From NCBI GenBank assembly GCA_021772135.1, contig JADYXQ010000074.1:18706-82705 (forward strand): 64,000 nt of DNA, read 5' to 3'. Shown here piece by piece: positions 1-7,870 of the stretch. The notes beneath the pieces are model-generated. The model worked only from the letters and a program-made list of their open reading frames with translations, did not search any database and was not told where the DNA came from. The DNA comes from Candidatus Obscuribacter sp. (lineage in GTDB: Bacteria > Cyanobacteriota > Vampirovibrionia > Obscuribacterales > Obscuribacteraceae). Each line of letters starts with the position of its first letter. The first letter of the stretch is position 1. A program made the position numbers and the translations under genes.

Positions 1-512
1 CTGACCGTATCTGATTTGGTCATGTTCATCAGTGGTGTCAAAATTTTCAAATCGCTTTCGAGGCCGCTGGCCATGGCACTCTGCATTTTGTCGATAAAAT
101 CTTGACGGCAGTCTGGATAACCGCCATAGTCTTGCTGCGCCACACCAATTATGAGGCTCTCGCAGCCAAGCACATAGGCGCGATTGGCTGCAATGGTAAG
201 AAATAGAATATTGCGACCGGGTACAAAAGTATCTGCCAAACCGGAAGGCAAAGCGCCGACGTCGTCATACTGTTCTACATCGCGCAACAAATCGGTGAGC
301 GGGCTCAACCCTTTAAAAATAGGGCCGAGGTCAAGCACTTCTTGCCGGACACCGGCAACAGCAGCAATTTTTTCAGCGCTTTCAAGTTCGATGCGATGCC
401 TTTGACCATAATCAAAAGTGAGGGCAAAGACGTCGTCGAAACGTTGTTTGGCCCAATAAAGACAGGTGGTGCTATCTTGCCCGCCTGAGAAGATTACCAG
501 TGCTTTAGACAT
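1..512 (-). CDS. queC: 7-cyano-7-deazaguanine synthase QueC (3' end cut by window)
   Basis: I translated the reverse strand from the ATG at 510-512. The protein begins MSKALVIFSGGQDSTTCLYW, which carries the SGGxDS PP-loop that binds ATP in the N-type ATP pyrophosphatase family. Further on are FDYGQRH and VPGRNILFLTIAA, both typical of QueC. QueC converts 7-carboxy-7-deazaguanine and ammonia to preQ0 in queuosine tRNA modification. About 170 residues are visible of the usual 220-230. The C-terminal zinc-binding cysteines would lie to the left of base 1. The next gene on this strand upstream is queF, the following step of the pathway, about 90 bp away. Confidence 0.95.
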   Translation of the reverse strand, partial: MSKALVIFSGGQDSTTCLYWAKQRFDDVFALTFDYGQRHRIELESAEKIAAVAGVRQEVLDLGPIFKGLSPLTDLLRDVEQYDDVGALPSGLADTFVPGRNILFLTIAANRAYVLGCESLIIGVAQQDYGGYPDCRQDFIDKMQSAMASGLESDLKILTPLMNMTKSDTV

Positions 513-600
513 AATAGGTGATTGTATCAAATCGCCACTCTGCTTGGCTGTCGAGATTCTGACAACCACTAAAGCTGTTACAAACCTGCTTAGCTGGCTC

Positions 601-1089
601 TTATTTAGACTTTTTCTTCCGTGTATATTCCGCCTGCGGCCAGAAAGGAATGCCGCCTCGAGGGGTGAAACGCCCCTCCACCTTGAGGTAATGGGGATCT
701 AGCAGGTTAATCAGATCATTGGCAATGCGATTGATGCTGGCTTCATGAAATTCGGGAAATTGTCTGAAAGCTCCGAGATAAACCTTGAGAGATTTGCTTT
801 CAACGCAGAGCTGGCGGGGCTGATAGTCAATCACTATGGTGGCAAAATCAGGCTGGCCGGTGATTGGGCAGAGGGTTGTGAACTCAGGTGCTTCAATGTG
901 AATTGTGCCCACAACAGCGTTAGGGTTGAGTTTAGAGTCATCAAAGGGGTTGGGGAAACATTCGAGAATGCTGGGTTTGGGATCGTCATAAATCTGCTTA
1001 GTGGTTTTGCCTAACTGGGCAAATTTTTGTTTTGGATTGGTGCTTCTCATGGTCATTCTCGATTGTTTGGAAAAGACTATTTTAGCCAT
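601..1089 (-). CDS. queF: NADPH-dependent 7-cyano-7-deazaguanine reductase QueF
   Basis: This is the short, single-domain (YkvM-like) QueF, which reduces preQ0 to preQ1 in queuosine synthesis. The catalytic region FTTLCPITGQPDFATI contains the nucleophilic Cys and the following Asp. It is followed by the family signature ESKSLKVYLGAFRQFPEFHE, where Glu and His contact the substrate. The first 13 residues are unlike the family and there is no clear ribosome site at 1089. Starts at 1056 or 1050 (MTMRSTNPK) are equally possible. Same strand and just upstream of queC, which makes the preQ0 substrate, so the two probably form one queuosine unit. Confidence 0.95.
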   Translation of the reverse strand: MAKIVFSKQSRMTMRSTNPKQKFAQLGKTTKQIYDDPKPSILECFPNPFDDSKLNPNAVVGTIHIEAPEFTTLCPITGQPDFATIVIDYQPRQLCVESKSLKVYLGAFRQFPEFHEASINRIANDLINLLDPHYLKVEGRFTPRGGIPFWPQAEYTRKKKSK

Positions 1090-1184
1090 ATAAGTGCAGT
1101 TATACTTTTACAAATTAAAGAGAGAACGAATAATTTAGCGGATGAGTTTAAAAACAAGCCATTTACTTCTAATGACAATCATAC

Positions 1185-1721
1185 TTGGACCTGTGGCTCA
1201 AGCATTATCTGGCCGGCCAGGACGCTCAAGCTAACAGCGATTGGTCTAAATTGACAATAACTTTGCGCACACCTGATGAGCTCTATAACTTAATGAAACG
1301 GGCGGTGGTAAGAATCAACTTCAGCGATGGCAAAGATGATGATCAAAGGAAAAATAATGGAAATGCGGCCGAAGCCATGGTCTTAGATTCGGAAAAAGCG
1401 ATGGGCCAATCCAATCTTATTCTAATCGGCGCTTACGACTCTGCAGCCAACACTCTTAACCACAGCGGCAAATTCGGTCGGGCTGTATTTTACAAACAAA
1501 AAGAAATTGCCCTGCGCCGAAAATTATTACCAGGCAACGACAGCAGGTATTATGCCACCATGGAATTGGCAAATTATCTCTTATTGAATCATCAATTGGA
1601 TCAAGCGCGCAAGGCTGCAGAAAGTGTGCGCCCGGTGCTCTCACAGCTAAAAGACCAGAGAGTACGCATACTTTACGACCAATTCAACCAGGCTTTGACG
1701 GCAAAAAATTTCAGTCACTAA
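1185..1721 (+). CDS. TPR-like protein, 5' end probably frameshifted
   Basis: The reading frame opens with a TTG and lacks a convincing start. Residues about 70-178 form helical pairs with TPR-type spacing (for example YYATMELANYLLLNHQLDQA), so it is probably a tetratricopeptide-type scaffold. No enzymatic motif is seen. In another frame, an ATG at 1142 encodes a good signal peptide (MSLKTSHLLLMTIILGPVAQA) that runs into a stop at 1232-1234, overlapping this ORF. A single-base change in the GGCCGGCC stretch near 1210-1217 would join the two into one exported TPR protein like others in the window. It ends convergently with the ClC gene, overlapping it by 11 bp. Confidence 0.6.
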   Translation: MDLWLKHYLAGQDAQANSDWSKLTITLRTPDELYNLMKRAVVRINFSDGKDDDQRKNNGNAAEAMVLDSEKAMGQSNLILIGAYDSAANTLNHSGKFGRAVFYKQKEIALRRKLLPGNDSRYYATMELANYLLLNHQLDQARKAAESVRPVLSQLKDQRVRILYDQFNQALTAKNFSH

Positions 1722-3450
1722 CGATTTCTGTTTTTTTCGATCGCAATAAATATTGGCTTTCAGCCGTCACCACATCTGCTTTAGTAATGATGCCGACCAG
1801 CTTGCCTTTTTCAACAATGGGCACGCGGCTGATCTTATATTTGTCGAGAGCGAGCACCACTTCGGCCAGTGACTCATTAGAGTTGATCACAACCGGTTTA
1901 ACCGTCATCACATCAACAATCAAAGTTTCACCGTCATGTTGCAGTCGATCAAATTCGAGCACGTCATGATGAGTGACCATACCAATTGGTTGATACTGCT
2001 TGTCGACCACAGGAAAACCATGGTGTTTGGAATTGGCAAAAATAGCCCTTACGGCAGACAGTGTGCAATCATCAGCGATAGTTTCAACTGTGCGGTGCAT
2101 GATGTCGCCGGCGCTTTTGGTTTTCATAATGCCGGCATCACCTTCCACCACATGGGTGTCGATACCAACCCATTCAAGTAGCTGATCGTAAATAGAACCG
2201 GGGTCAAGTTTTTCTGCCACCAGATAGCTGACTACGCAGCTAATCATCAGGGGTAGTACCACATTAAAGTCGGTGGTCATTTCAAAAATAATTACCACCG
2301 CCGTCATCGGCACTCGTGCTACAGCGCAAAATACCGCACCCATGCCGACAATAGCAAAAGTAATCGAGTTAGCACTGCCGCAAAAATGTTGTTCGACCAT
2401 GGCTGCCAAAAGGCCCAGACATGCGCCCATAGTCAAACTTGGTGCAAACAAACCGCCCGGTGCACCTGAGCTGTAAGCAACTACAGTTAAAACAAATTGC
2501 AACGCCAGGGCGATGAGAATTGTGTTGAGGTCTAGCGGACCCGAAAGCAGAGCCTCGCGAAGGCCGCTGTAATCATGAAACAGTGGTGGTAAACATGCTA
2601 CGAGCAGACCAGAAATTAAACCAGCCAATCCGCAGGTAATAGTGACCGGCCACTTGAGCAAGTCGCGATTAAGAGTGAGGCCGCCGATGATGCCTTTGTT
2701 AAAAACCGCACCGAGCAAACCAGCGGCAGCACCAAGCAATAGATAAAACGGAATATCGAGAGCGGCAAAAGTTGAAACGGAGTTGTATTTACTTAACTGA
2801 ATATCGAGGCTGTGCACCCCTACCAGTCGAGAAAGCACGGCGGCGACAAAACAAGCCACTACAGTAGTACCGACAGTAAAGCCCGACATCCGTCCTAATA
2901 ATTCTTCCAGCACAAAGAGCACACCGGCCAGAGGAGCGTTAAAAGCTGCAGCGAGACCCGCGCCCGCCCCGGCGGCTATGAGCTGAGCGCGGTGCATGGG
3001 CGACGAGCGAATCAATTTGCTGGCATTGAATGAGAGTGCAGCCGAAAGCTGCACGGTGGGCCCTTCTCGACCCATAGACAAACCCGTGCCTAACGCCACC
3101 ACACAGCTAACCAACTTGACTGCGGCAGTGCGCAAAGTCAGGTCTTGCGGTATGCCCAGTATTGCCGCCTTAACTTGAGGAATGCCGCTGCCATTTGCCT
3201 CAGGCGCCACAAATTGAATCAAAGCGCCACAAATAAGGCCGCCCACAAGGCCAATCAGCGCGAACACCGTGAGCTCAGGTGCGGCAAACAGACTGTGGCT
3301 GCCTGCAGCCATGGCAATGCGCCAGGCACCGAGGTGGCCAACTCCTTCTTTAAGCAATACTGCGCCCACTGCCGCCACCACACCAATGACACAGGCTTCG
3401 AGCAAGTTGATATTGGTTGGCCCAGTTGGGTCTCTGGCGTCAGCAGTCAT
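1711..3450 (-). CDS. ClC-family chloride channel/antiporter with CBS pair
   Basis: Integral membrane ClC protein that moves chloride, possibly in exchange for protons. The three selectivity-filter signatures are present: GSGIP near residue 87, GREGP near 127 (including the gating Glu) and GGLFAPS near 340. A second Glu in VLFVLEELLGR matches the inner proton-transfer position of transporter-type members. The last 130 residues hold two CBS domains (DIMHRTVETI and DVMTVKPVVI), which bind adenine nucleotides and regulate many ClC proteins. I chose the ATG at 3450 because GGAG lies seven bases upstream; the frame continues to a TTG at 3468. Monocistronic in appearance. Confidence 0.93.
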   Translation of the reverse strand: MTADARDPTGPTNINLLEACVIGVVAAVGAVLLKEGVGHLGAWRIAMAAGSHSLFAAPELTVFALIGLVGGLICGALIQFVAPEANGSGIPQVKAAILGIPQDLTLRTAAVKLVSCVVALGTGLSMGREGPTVQLSAALSFNASKLIRSSPMHRAQLIAAGAGAGLAAAFNAPLAGVLFVLEELLGRMSGFTVGTTVVACFVAAVLSRLVGVHSLDIQLSKYNSVSTFAALDIPFYLLLGAAAGLLGAVFNKGIIGGLTLNRDLLKWPVTITCGLAGLISGLLVACLPPLFHDYSGLREALLSGPLDLNTILIALALQFVLTVVAYSSGAPGGLFAPSLTMGACLGLLAAMVEQHFCGSANSITFAIVGMGAVFCAVARVPMTAVVIIFEMTTDFNVVLPLMISCVVSYLVAEKLDPGSIYDQLLEWVGIDTHVVEGDAGIMKTKSAGDIMHRTVETIADDCTLSAVRAIFANSKHHGFPVVDKQYQPIGMVTHHDVLEFDRLQHDGETLIVDVMTVKPVVINSNESLAEVVLALDKYKISRVPIVEKGKLVGIITKADVVTAESQYLLRSKKTEIVSD

Positions 3451-3465
3451 CGCTATCTCCAAAGT

Positions 3466-3493
3466 CAAAGGCGCAGGTTACCCCGCGCCTTTG
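3466..3493 (-). terminator. Weak hairpin after the deaminase-like gene
   Basis: A perfect 9-bp inverted repeat (CAAAGGCGC / GCGCCTTTG) with a 10-base loop sits just past the stop at 3515. On the minus strand it is followed only by TTTGACTTTGG, so it is a poor intrinsic terminator. It also abuts the ClC ribosome site and may act on that message instead. Confidence 0.4.
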
Positions 3494-3514
3494 AAAGTTT
3501 AGCCTACATGCAGC

Positions 3515-4387
3515 TTAGTATTTAACTGAGTTAGAACGCTTGTAGTGGTTGAAAGCAGAAAGTGAATTGTCGGTTGTGCATTGTTTGCAGTTAACTCCCA
3601 ATTTAGTTCTGTCTTCGTAATTGAGCGACAACTCGGCATACTGAGGCTCGTCGCCAAAGTTTACGCCTTGAGTGGCGGCATCATTGACGGTGGCAGCAAA
3701 AAAGATATTGCTGATATTTGCCCAGCGAGTTGCTGAATAGCACATTGGGCAAGGTTCGCCATTGGTGTAGAGATCGCAGTGAGAAGTTTTGCAGTTTTGC
3801 GGCAGTTTCAAATTTGGATTATCTTTGCTGATATGACCAAGATTGAAAACGTTCAATTCTTTGCAAGCTTGCTTGATGCAGGTGGTCTCACCATGGGCAG
3901 TAGGATCGACCCACTGAGTAACGTGGTTATGTGAAATCCAGTAGCGAATGACGCGATTGGTGTCATCGTCGATTTGTACAATTACGGTTGAGAACGGTCC
4001 GCCGCCGTTTTGTACTGATTTGAGAGCTTCAGCGCAAGCCAGGTGCATCCATTTGTTACCGACGTACTGAACACCGTGGTATTTCAAAGTAGGTTTGATG
4101 TTTGAAGTTTGGCAAGGCAGACGCTTGGCATCAGCTTCAGGCATAGTACTTGCAGTTGGTGGGCAGTAGCCATCCCATGGCTGTAAATAGGCAAACTGAT
4201 CTTTAACAACCAGTGGCTCGAGATTTGCTGTGTAAGGTTCATCAGCTGCATAAGCCGTCATCTGTTCGAAGGACGGATCATATTCCACACCGAAGAATTT
4301 CTTGTCGGCAGCAAAGGCCGAGCTGGTTGATGAAACGATAAGTAAACCCACCATGGCGTTTACGAAGGCTTTAAAGGTTCTTGACAT
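3515..4387 (-). CDS. Exported zinc-dependent nucleoside deaminase-like protein
   Basis: The cytidine/deoxycytidylate deaminase-type fold is suggested by two zinc motifs in order: HGETTCIKQA, where the usual HAE is HGE, and EPCPMCYSATRW, which matches PCxxC. This resembles the guanine deaminase/TadA branch. Unusually for this superfamily the protein begins with a signal peptide (MSRTFKAFVNAMVGLLIVSS, cleaved after AFA), so it should act outside the cytoplasm. It has extra Cys pairs that could form disulfides there. ATG at 4387 was chosen because GGAGAC precedes it by four bases; an in-frame ATG at 4402 has no such site. Substrate unknown. Confidence 0.75.
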   Translation of the reverse strand: MSRTFKAFVNAMVGLLIVSSTSSAFAADKKFFGVEYDPSFEQMTAYAADEPYTANLEPLVVKDQFAYLQPWDGYCPPTASTMPEADAKRLPCQTSNIKPTLKYHGVQYVGNKWMHLACAEALKSVQNGGGPFSTVIVQIDDDTNRVIRYWISHNHVTQWVDPTAHGETTCIKQACKELNVFNLGHISKDNPNLKLPQNCKTSHCDLYTNGEPCPMCYSATRWANISNIFFAATVNDAATQGVNFGDEPQYAELSLNYEDRTKLGVNCKQCTTDNSLSAFNHYKRSNSVKY

Positions 4388-4472
4388 ACAGTCTCCAGGC
4401 AAATTTTTATAAGATCCAAATCATACGGTACGTTAAGTTGTCAACGCAGCCATTTGGCGAAAGTTTCGTTGA

Positions 4473-4506
4473 AAAAGAGAGCCTGAATAGCTTCAGGCTC
4501 TCTTTT
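4473..4506 (-). terminator. Strong rho-independent terminator
   Basis: A perfect 15-bp stem (AAAAGAGAGCCTGAA and its complement) around the loop TAGC lies 26 bases after the stop of the Asn-rich protein gene. On the minus strand the stem ends in TTTTTC. Because the stem starts with A and ends with T runs it may work in both directions. Confidence 0.85.
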
Positions 4507-4531
4507 ATCTAACTAGAATGATTCTGGAAGT

Positions 4532-5467
4532 CTACTGGTAGCGCCAACCGCCACCACCATAGCGACCGCGGCCGCCACGCTCATTATCAGCCAATTGCAC
4601 AGTCACTGATGAATTCAAATCATCAAGGCTTCTTTCTAAGTTGTTGCGCGTAATGCCGTGGAAGTTGTTGCGACCATTAGCTTTGAGGTGTTGGCCCTGG
4701 TTATAGATATGATCATACTGAGCTTTCAAATCACGGTATTCATGTGAAGAAAGTTGCCTGGTATTCAGACCGGTTTGCAAGCGTACTTGCACGGCATTCA
4801 GTGCACTGTCGAACGAGGTCCAATAACTGTTTGCATAGCCACTGTTCCAGCGACCGCGGTTCCATCTAGGTGATTGAGATCCGCGTTGGAACCAGGCACC
4901 GCCATTACCAATCACACCACCATTGATCGTAGGGTTAGCCACACCGGTAGCAATGGCCGAATTTATGCTGGTGTTAATCGAATTGAAATTATTTAAAATT
5001 GTCTGGACTTCTGTAAAACCAAATTTATTGGCGCTGATGTAAGCCGCCTGGTCATTAGCGTTCTGCGAAACCTGGTTCTGGAACATTTGGGCCTGAGAAG
5101 CGCTCAAAGTTCCGTTGCTGATGGCGGTCGAAATGTTAGCGTTAGCCTGGGCGCGGGAGTTGTCTAAGTTCTGCATCGAGGTCATTTGATTGGCGCTCAA
5201 ATTTCCATAGTTATTGTTGCCGCTGCCGTTGTAATAGCTGTTGTTGTTAACGCCGCTGCCATTAAAATTGCTATTGCCATTGAAATTGCTATTAAAGTCG
5301 GTGCCATTGTAATTGCCATTGTTATTAGCGCCGAGGGCGTTTCTCAACACGTCTTTAAAACCTTGAGCACTTGCCGGAGCAGTTGCAATACCACTAACGG
5401 CCGCTGCTAAACCTGGTGCCACAACGAGGGCCAGCATCAATGTCTTAGCTGTAATCACTTTTTTCAT
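4532..5467 (-). CDS. Exported Asn/Gly-rich low-complexity protein
   Basis: No family recognised. The N-terminus is a clear signal peptide (MKKVITAKTLMLALVVAPG, likely cleaved at ASA-QG near residue 35). Residues about 45-92 are a repetitive Asn/Gly/Tyr stretch of the NFNGN / NNSYYNGSG type. Residues about 95-175 are Gln/Asn/Ser-rich helix with LSANQMTSMQNLDNSRAQAN and the related LSASQAQMFQNQVSQN, which looks like two copies of one motif. The C-terminus (RGGRGRYGGGGWRYQ) is Gly/Arg-rich. The composition suits a cell-surface or extracellular matrix protein. AGGA lies eleven bases before the ATG. Followed by the strong terminator at 4473-4506. Confidence 0.7.
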   Translation of the reverse strand: MKKVITAKTLMLALVVAPGLAAAVSGIATAPASAQGFKDVLRNALGANNNGNYNGTDFNSNFNGNSNFNGSGVNNNSYYNGSGNNNYGNLSANQMTSMQNLDNSRAQANANISTAISNGTLSASQAQMFQNQVSQNANDQAAYISANKFGFTEVQTILNNFNSINTSINSAIATGVANPTINGGVIGNGGAWFQRGSQSPRWNRGRWNSGYANSYWTSFDSALNAVQVRLQTGLNTRQLSSHEYRDLKAQYDHIYNQGQHLKANGRNNFHGITRNNLERSLDDLNSSVTVQLADNERGGRGRYGGGGWRYQ

Positions 5468-5657
5468 CTAATTTCTATCCTATATATATATAAGTCGATT
5501 TACTTTGGGCCGTCGGCGTCGCCGATAACATGATTCCGCCAACATCTGTTTTCTCGATGCGGTGAACTAGTAGACGCCTGCCCAAACGTTTGGTTCCAAA
5601 ATCGTATTCTTTTCTTGGTTAGTTACTTGGTATCATGCAAGGGAATCAGAGGTACGT

Positions 5658-6032
5658 ATGAGCAAAGTTATCAGCAAATTAGTGCTTGTCACCCTTCTTT
5701 TAGGCACAGCTGTACCGGTGCAGGCGTTGCCTTTTCAGGCACGGGCCAAATTTATCGGCATGACTAAAGTAGTGCGTCGAGGCGAACCGTGCAGTGTTAC
5801 GGTACAGACACAACCGCATGCTCAATGTCTGATTACCGTAGGAAAACCAAACGGCACGCCCAGCCGACATCCAAATTTAGGCGAAAAAAGAGCAGATGCC
5901 GCCGGTACGGTCAATTGGCAGTGGCAAATGGTAGAAGATGCCCAGCCCGGCGATCGTCTGGTCACAGTGCAATGTGTTGAGAGCAACAATCGAGAAACAA
6001 TCATTACAAAAAAGATGCGCGTCATAAAATAA
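5658..6032 (+). CDS. Small exported protein, probable beta-sandwich
   Basis: Not recognised. The 124-residue product starts with a signal peptide (MSKVISKLVLVTLLLGTAVP, cleavage after VQA near residue 24). The mature part alternates hydrophobic residues as expected of a beta-sandwich, with Cys in GEPCSVTV, HAQCLITV and TVQCVES. The arrangement (VRRGEPCSVTVQT ... AGTVNWQW ... PGDRLVTVQC) resembles Ig-like or carbohydrate-associated exported domains, but this is inference. AGAGGT precedes the ATG by five bases, a good ribosome site. Divergent from the Asn-rich gene, with a 190-bp intergenic region that contains a run of alternating TA at about 5481-5491. Confidence 0.7.
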   Translation: MSKVISKLVLVTLLLGTAVPVQALPFQARAKFIGMTKVVRRGEPCSVTVQTQPHAQCLITVGKPNGTPSRHPNLGEKRADAAGTVNWQWQMVEDAQPGDRLVTVQCVESNNRETIITKKMRVIK

Positions 6033-6061
6033 GCAATTTGTATGAGCACCATATTTAGTGC

Positions 6062-7213
6062 TCAAATTCCGGTTGGTTTGGCTATTCCCAGTTCTTCCAT
6101 TGCATCATCAAAACTGACTTTATTTTTTCTCGTGTATTGCAAGGCTTTAACGGCCTGATCTACTGCCAGATAACCATGCTTCAATAAATACTGACAGCGC
6201 AGCGAAGCAATCAAAGTAGCTTCGTCTATAGCTCCAGATACCACAAGCATTTTCCCAATTAAGGCAGGATAGCGACTGCTCAATTCAATTGCTTCGCTGA
6301 TATCTGAATCGTTGACGAAGCCGGTCATCTTGAGCAACTCACCCAAAACCGGTGAAGGTATGTCACTTTCCTTTACGGCATCGTTTGTCTGCGTGCGGTC
6401 ACCGTGGATGAGGCGGTAAATTTCGTCAGTGGCCTGGTTCAGGGCGATATCACCGGTGCTGACCTGTTCGTGCAGACGTTCGGCCTTCTTAAAAACCGAT
6501 TCTGAAATCAGGCCCAGTGCTACAATCGCTTCGCCTAAACTCAGTTGCTTACTCAAGCTGGTTTCCATGGCATTGAGTATTTCATTTTCGCTGGCCAGAC
6601 CCGACATAACGAGAAACTCGCCGAACCGCACTTGTTTCTTTGCCGGTGCCGGTCTCAGCCCGTGTGATTCAAGCCGCAAGGGCAAGGCGTGCTTTGGTGC
6701 CGTGGCTACAAGCATTTCCACGGCCTGAGGCAATGACATGCGACCCTGGCGCACCATCGATTGCAGGTCTAAAGCCTGAGTCAAGAGCGGATGCGAAATG
6801 ACATTGTTCAATGTCAGCACTCGACCGAGTCGCATGCCGGTTTCATAACTGATTTTCTGTGCGTTTTCCAATTGTGCTGCCGTTAATAAACCGGCATCAG
6901 TAAGAATGCAACCAAGAGTAGCTTTATCAGTAGCGCCCTGTACACCTATTTTCTTCAAGGCATCGGCGGGGCTCAGGCCATTAGCTCGCACCATTTGTGC
7001 TGCTTTGCGCGCATCATCTATGGTGCAAATATTTTGACCGATTAGCGGTTGGAGTTCCACTGCCAGTTGTAACTCCGCTTCACTGATGCGTCCCGATAAA
7101 ACCAGAGTGCGGCCGAGAGGCAAGCCAAATTGTGGTGCCACCACGAGAGCGTCATTGAGATCGACTTCGCTGACGAGCTTTAATCTAACCAGCAATTCAC
7201 CAAATCGAATCAT
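6062..7213 (-). CDS. Tandem GspE/MshE N-terminal-like repeat protein
   Basis: The protein consists of repeated modules of about 55-65 residues built on RFGELLVRLKLVSEVDLNDA and LGRTLVLSGRISEAELQLAV. About six copies or half-copies can be traced (near residues 3, 38, 85, 115, 195, 230, 290 and 320). This pattern matches the N-terminal domain of type II secretion/pilus ATPases (MshEN), which in some proteins binds cyclic di-GMP. There is no ATPase domain, so it is a free-standing repeat protein, perhaps a nucleotide sensor or scaffold. Its ATG overlaps the stop of the membrane-protein gene upstream (ATGA at 7210-7213), indicating translational coupling in a three-gene operon. Confidence 0.7.
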   Translation of the reverse strand: MIRFGELLVRLKLVSEVDLNDALVVAPQFGLPLGRTLVLSGRISEAELQLAVELQPLIGQNICTIDDARKAAQMVRANGLSPADALKKIGVQGATDKATLGCILTDAGLLTAAQLENAQKISYETGMRLGRVLTLNNVISHPLLTQALDLQSMVRQGRMSLPQAVEMLVATAPKHALPLRLESHGLRPAPAKKQVRFGEFLVMSGLASENEILNAMETSLSKQLSLGEAIVALGLISESVFKKAERLHEQVSTGDIALNQATDEIYRLIHGDRTQTNDAVKESDIPSPVLGELLKMTGFVNDSDISEAIELSSRYPALIGKMLVVSGAIDEATLIASLRCQYLLKHGYLAVDQAVKALQYTRKNKVSFDDAMEELGIAKPTGI

Positions 7214-7869
7214 AAGACGTTCACCGCCCGGGCGGCCAAAAGCGCCACTACAGCCAGCGAAATAGCAGACTGAATCATCATCAGCACTTTGGCCCAGCGC
7301 GACAAAACCGGAACGTCCGTTGGCGATAATGCTGTACTGGTGTTAAAAGCAAGAAACAAATAATCGATAAAGAGCGGCGCCCAGTTTTCTTGTTCATTAT
7401 CTGACTCGCATGGTACTTCCATGGTCATTTGCGGAAACAGAAAAGCACCATCGCTGTGTGCGTCTCGCATGTTTCTTTTATGAGGGCCGCCGGCATCAAG
7501 GCGCCAGTACCAGACGGCAAAAGTGATGATGTTCGTTACCCACAATGCCGCTGCCGAATGCAAAAGCTGCTCTGGCGTCTCCACATGCCTGGGAATGGCC
7601 AGCACCAATAGCGCGACCGAAATGATCAATTCTACGGTGACTGTACCGATAATGAAAAAGCCAATTGGTTTGCAAAATTGGTGGTGCCCACGGGCGTGAA
7701 CAAAATGTGCCGGCACCATGGTCACCATCACCAGGGCCAGCAGTGACCAGCGCGGACCCACGGCTAGTGCTTCAGGCAAAGCCATATGCAAACCGCCGGT
7801 AGCCAATAACGCCAGCAATGAGGGCCAAACAGGCTCCAATTCTTTGCCCTTATTGATCTCAGCGATCAT
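7210..7869 (-). CDS. Multi-pass membrane protein, DUF1345-like
   Basis: Four or five hydrophobic segments are visible (near residues 14-35, 40-55, 68-93, 105-122 and 190-215). Between the last two, FIDYLFLAFNTSTALSPTDV followed by VLSRWAKVLMMIQSAISL resembles the ion-channel-like end of DUF1345 proteins and two-helix potassium channels, but a classical TVGYGD filter is absent. Function unknown. It is the middle gene of an operon: one base after the stop of the 951-residue ligase fusion, and sharing an ATGA with the repeat protein that follows. Confidence 0.65.
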   Translation of the reverse strand: MIAEINKGKELEPVWPSLLALLATGGLHMALPEALAVGPRWSLLALVMVTMVPAHFVHARGHHQFCKPIGFFIIGTVTVELIISVALLVLAIPRHVETPEQLLHSAAALWVTNIITFAVWYWRLDAGGPHKRNMRDAHSDGAFLFPQMTMEVPCESDNEQENWAPLFIDYLFLAFNTSTALSPTDVPVLSRWAKVLMMIQSAISLAVVALLAARAVNVL

Positions 7870-7870
7870 T

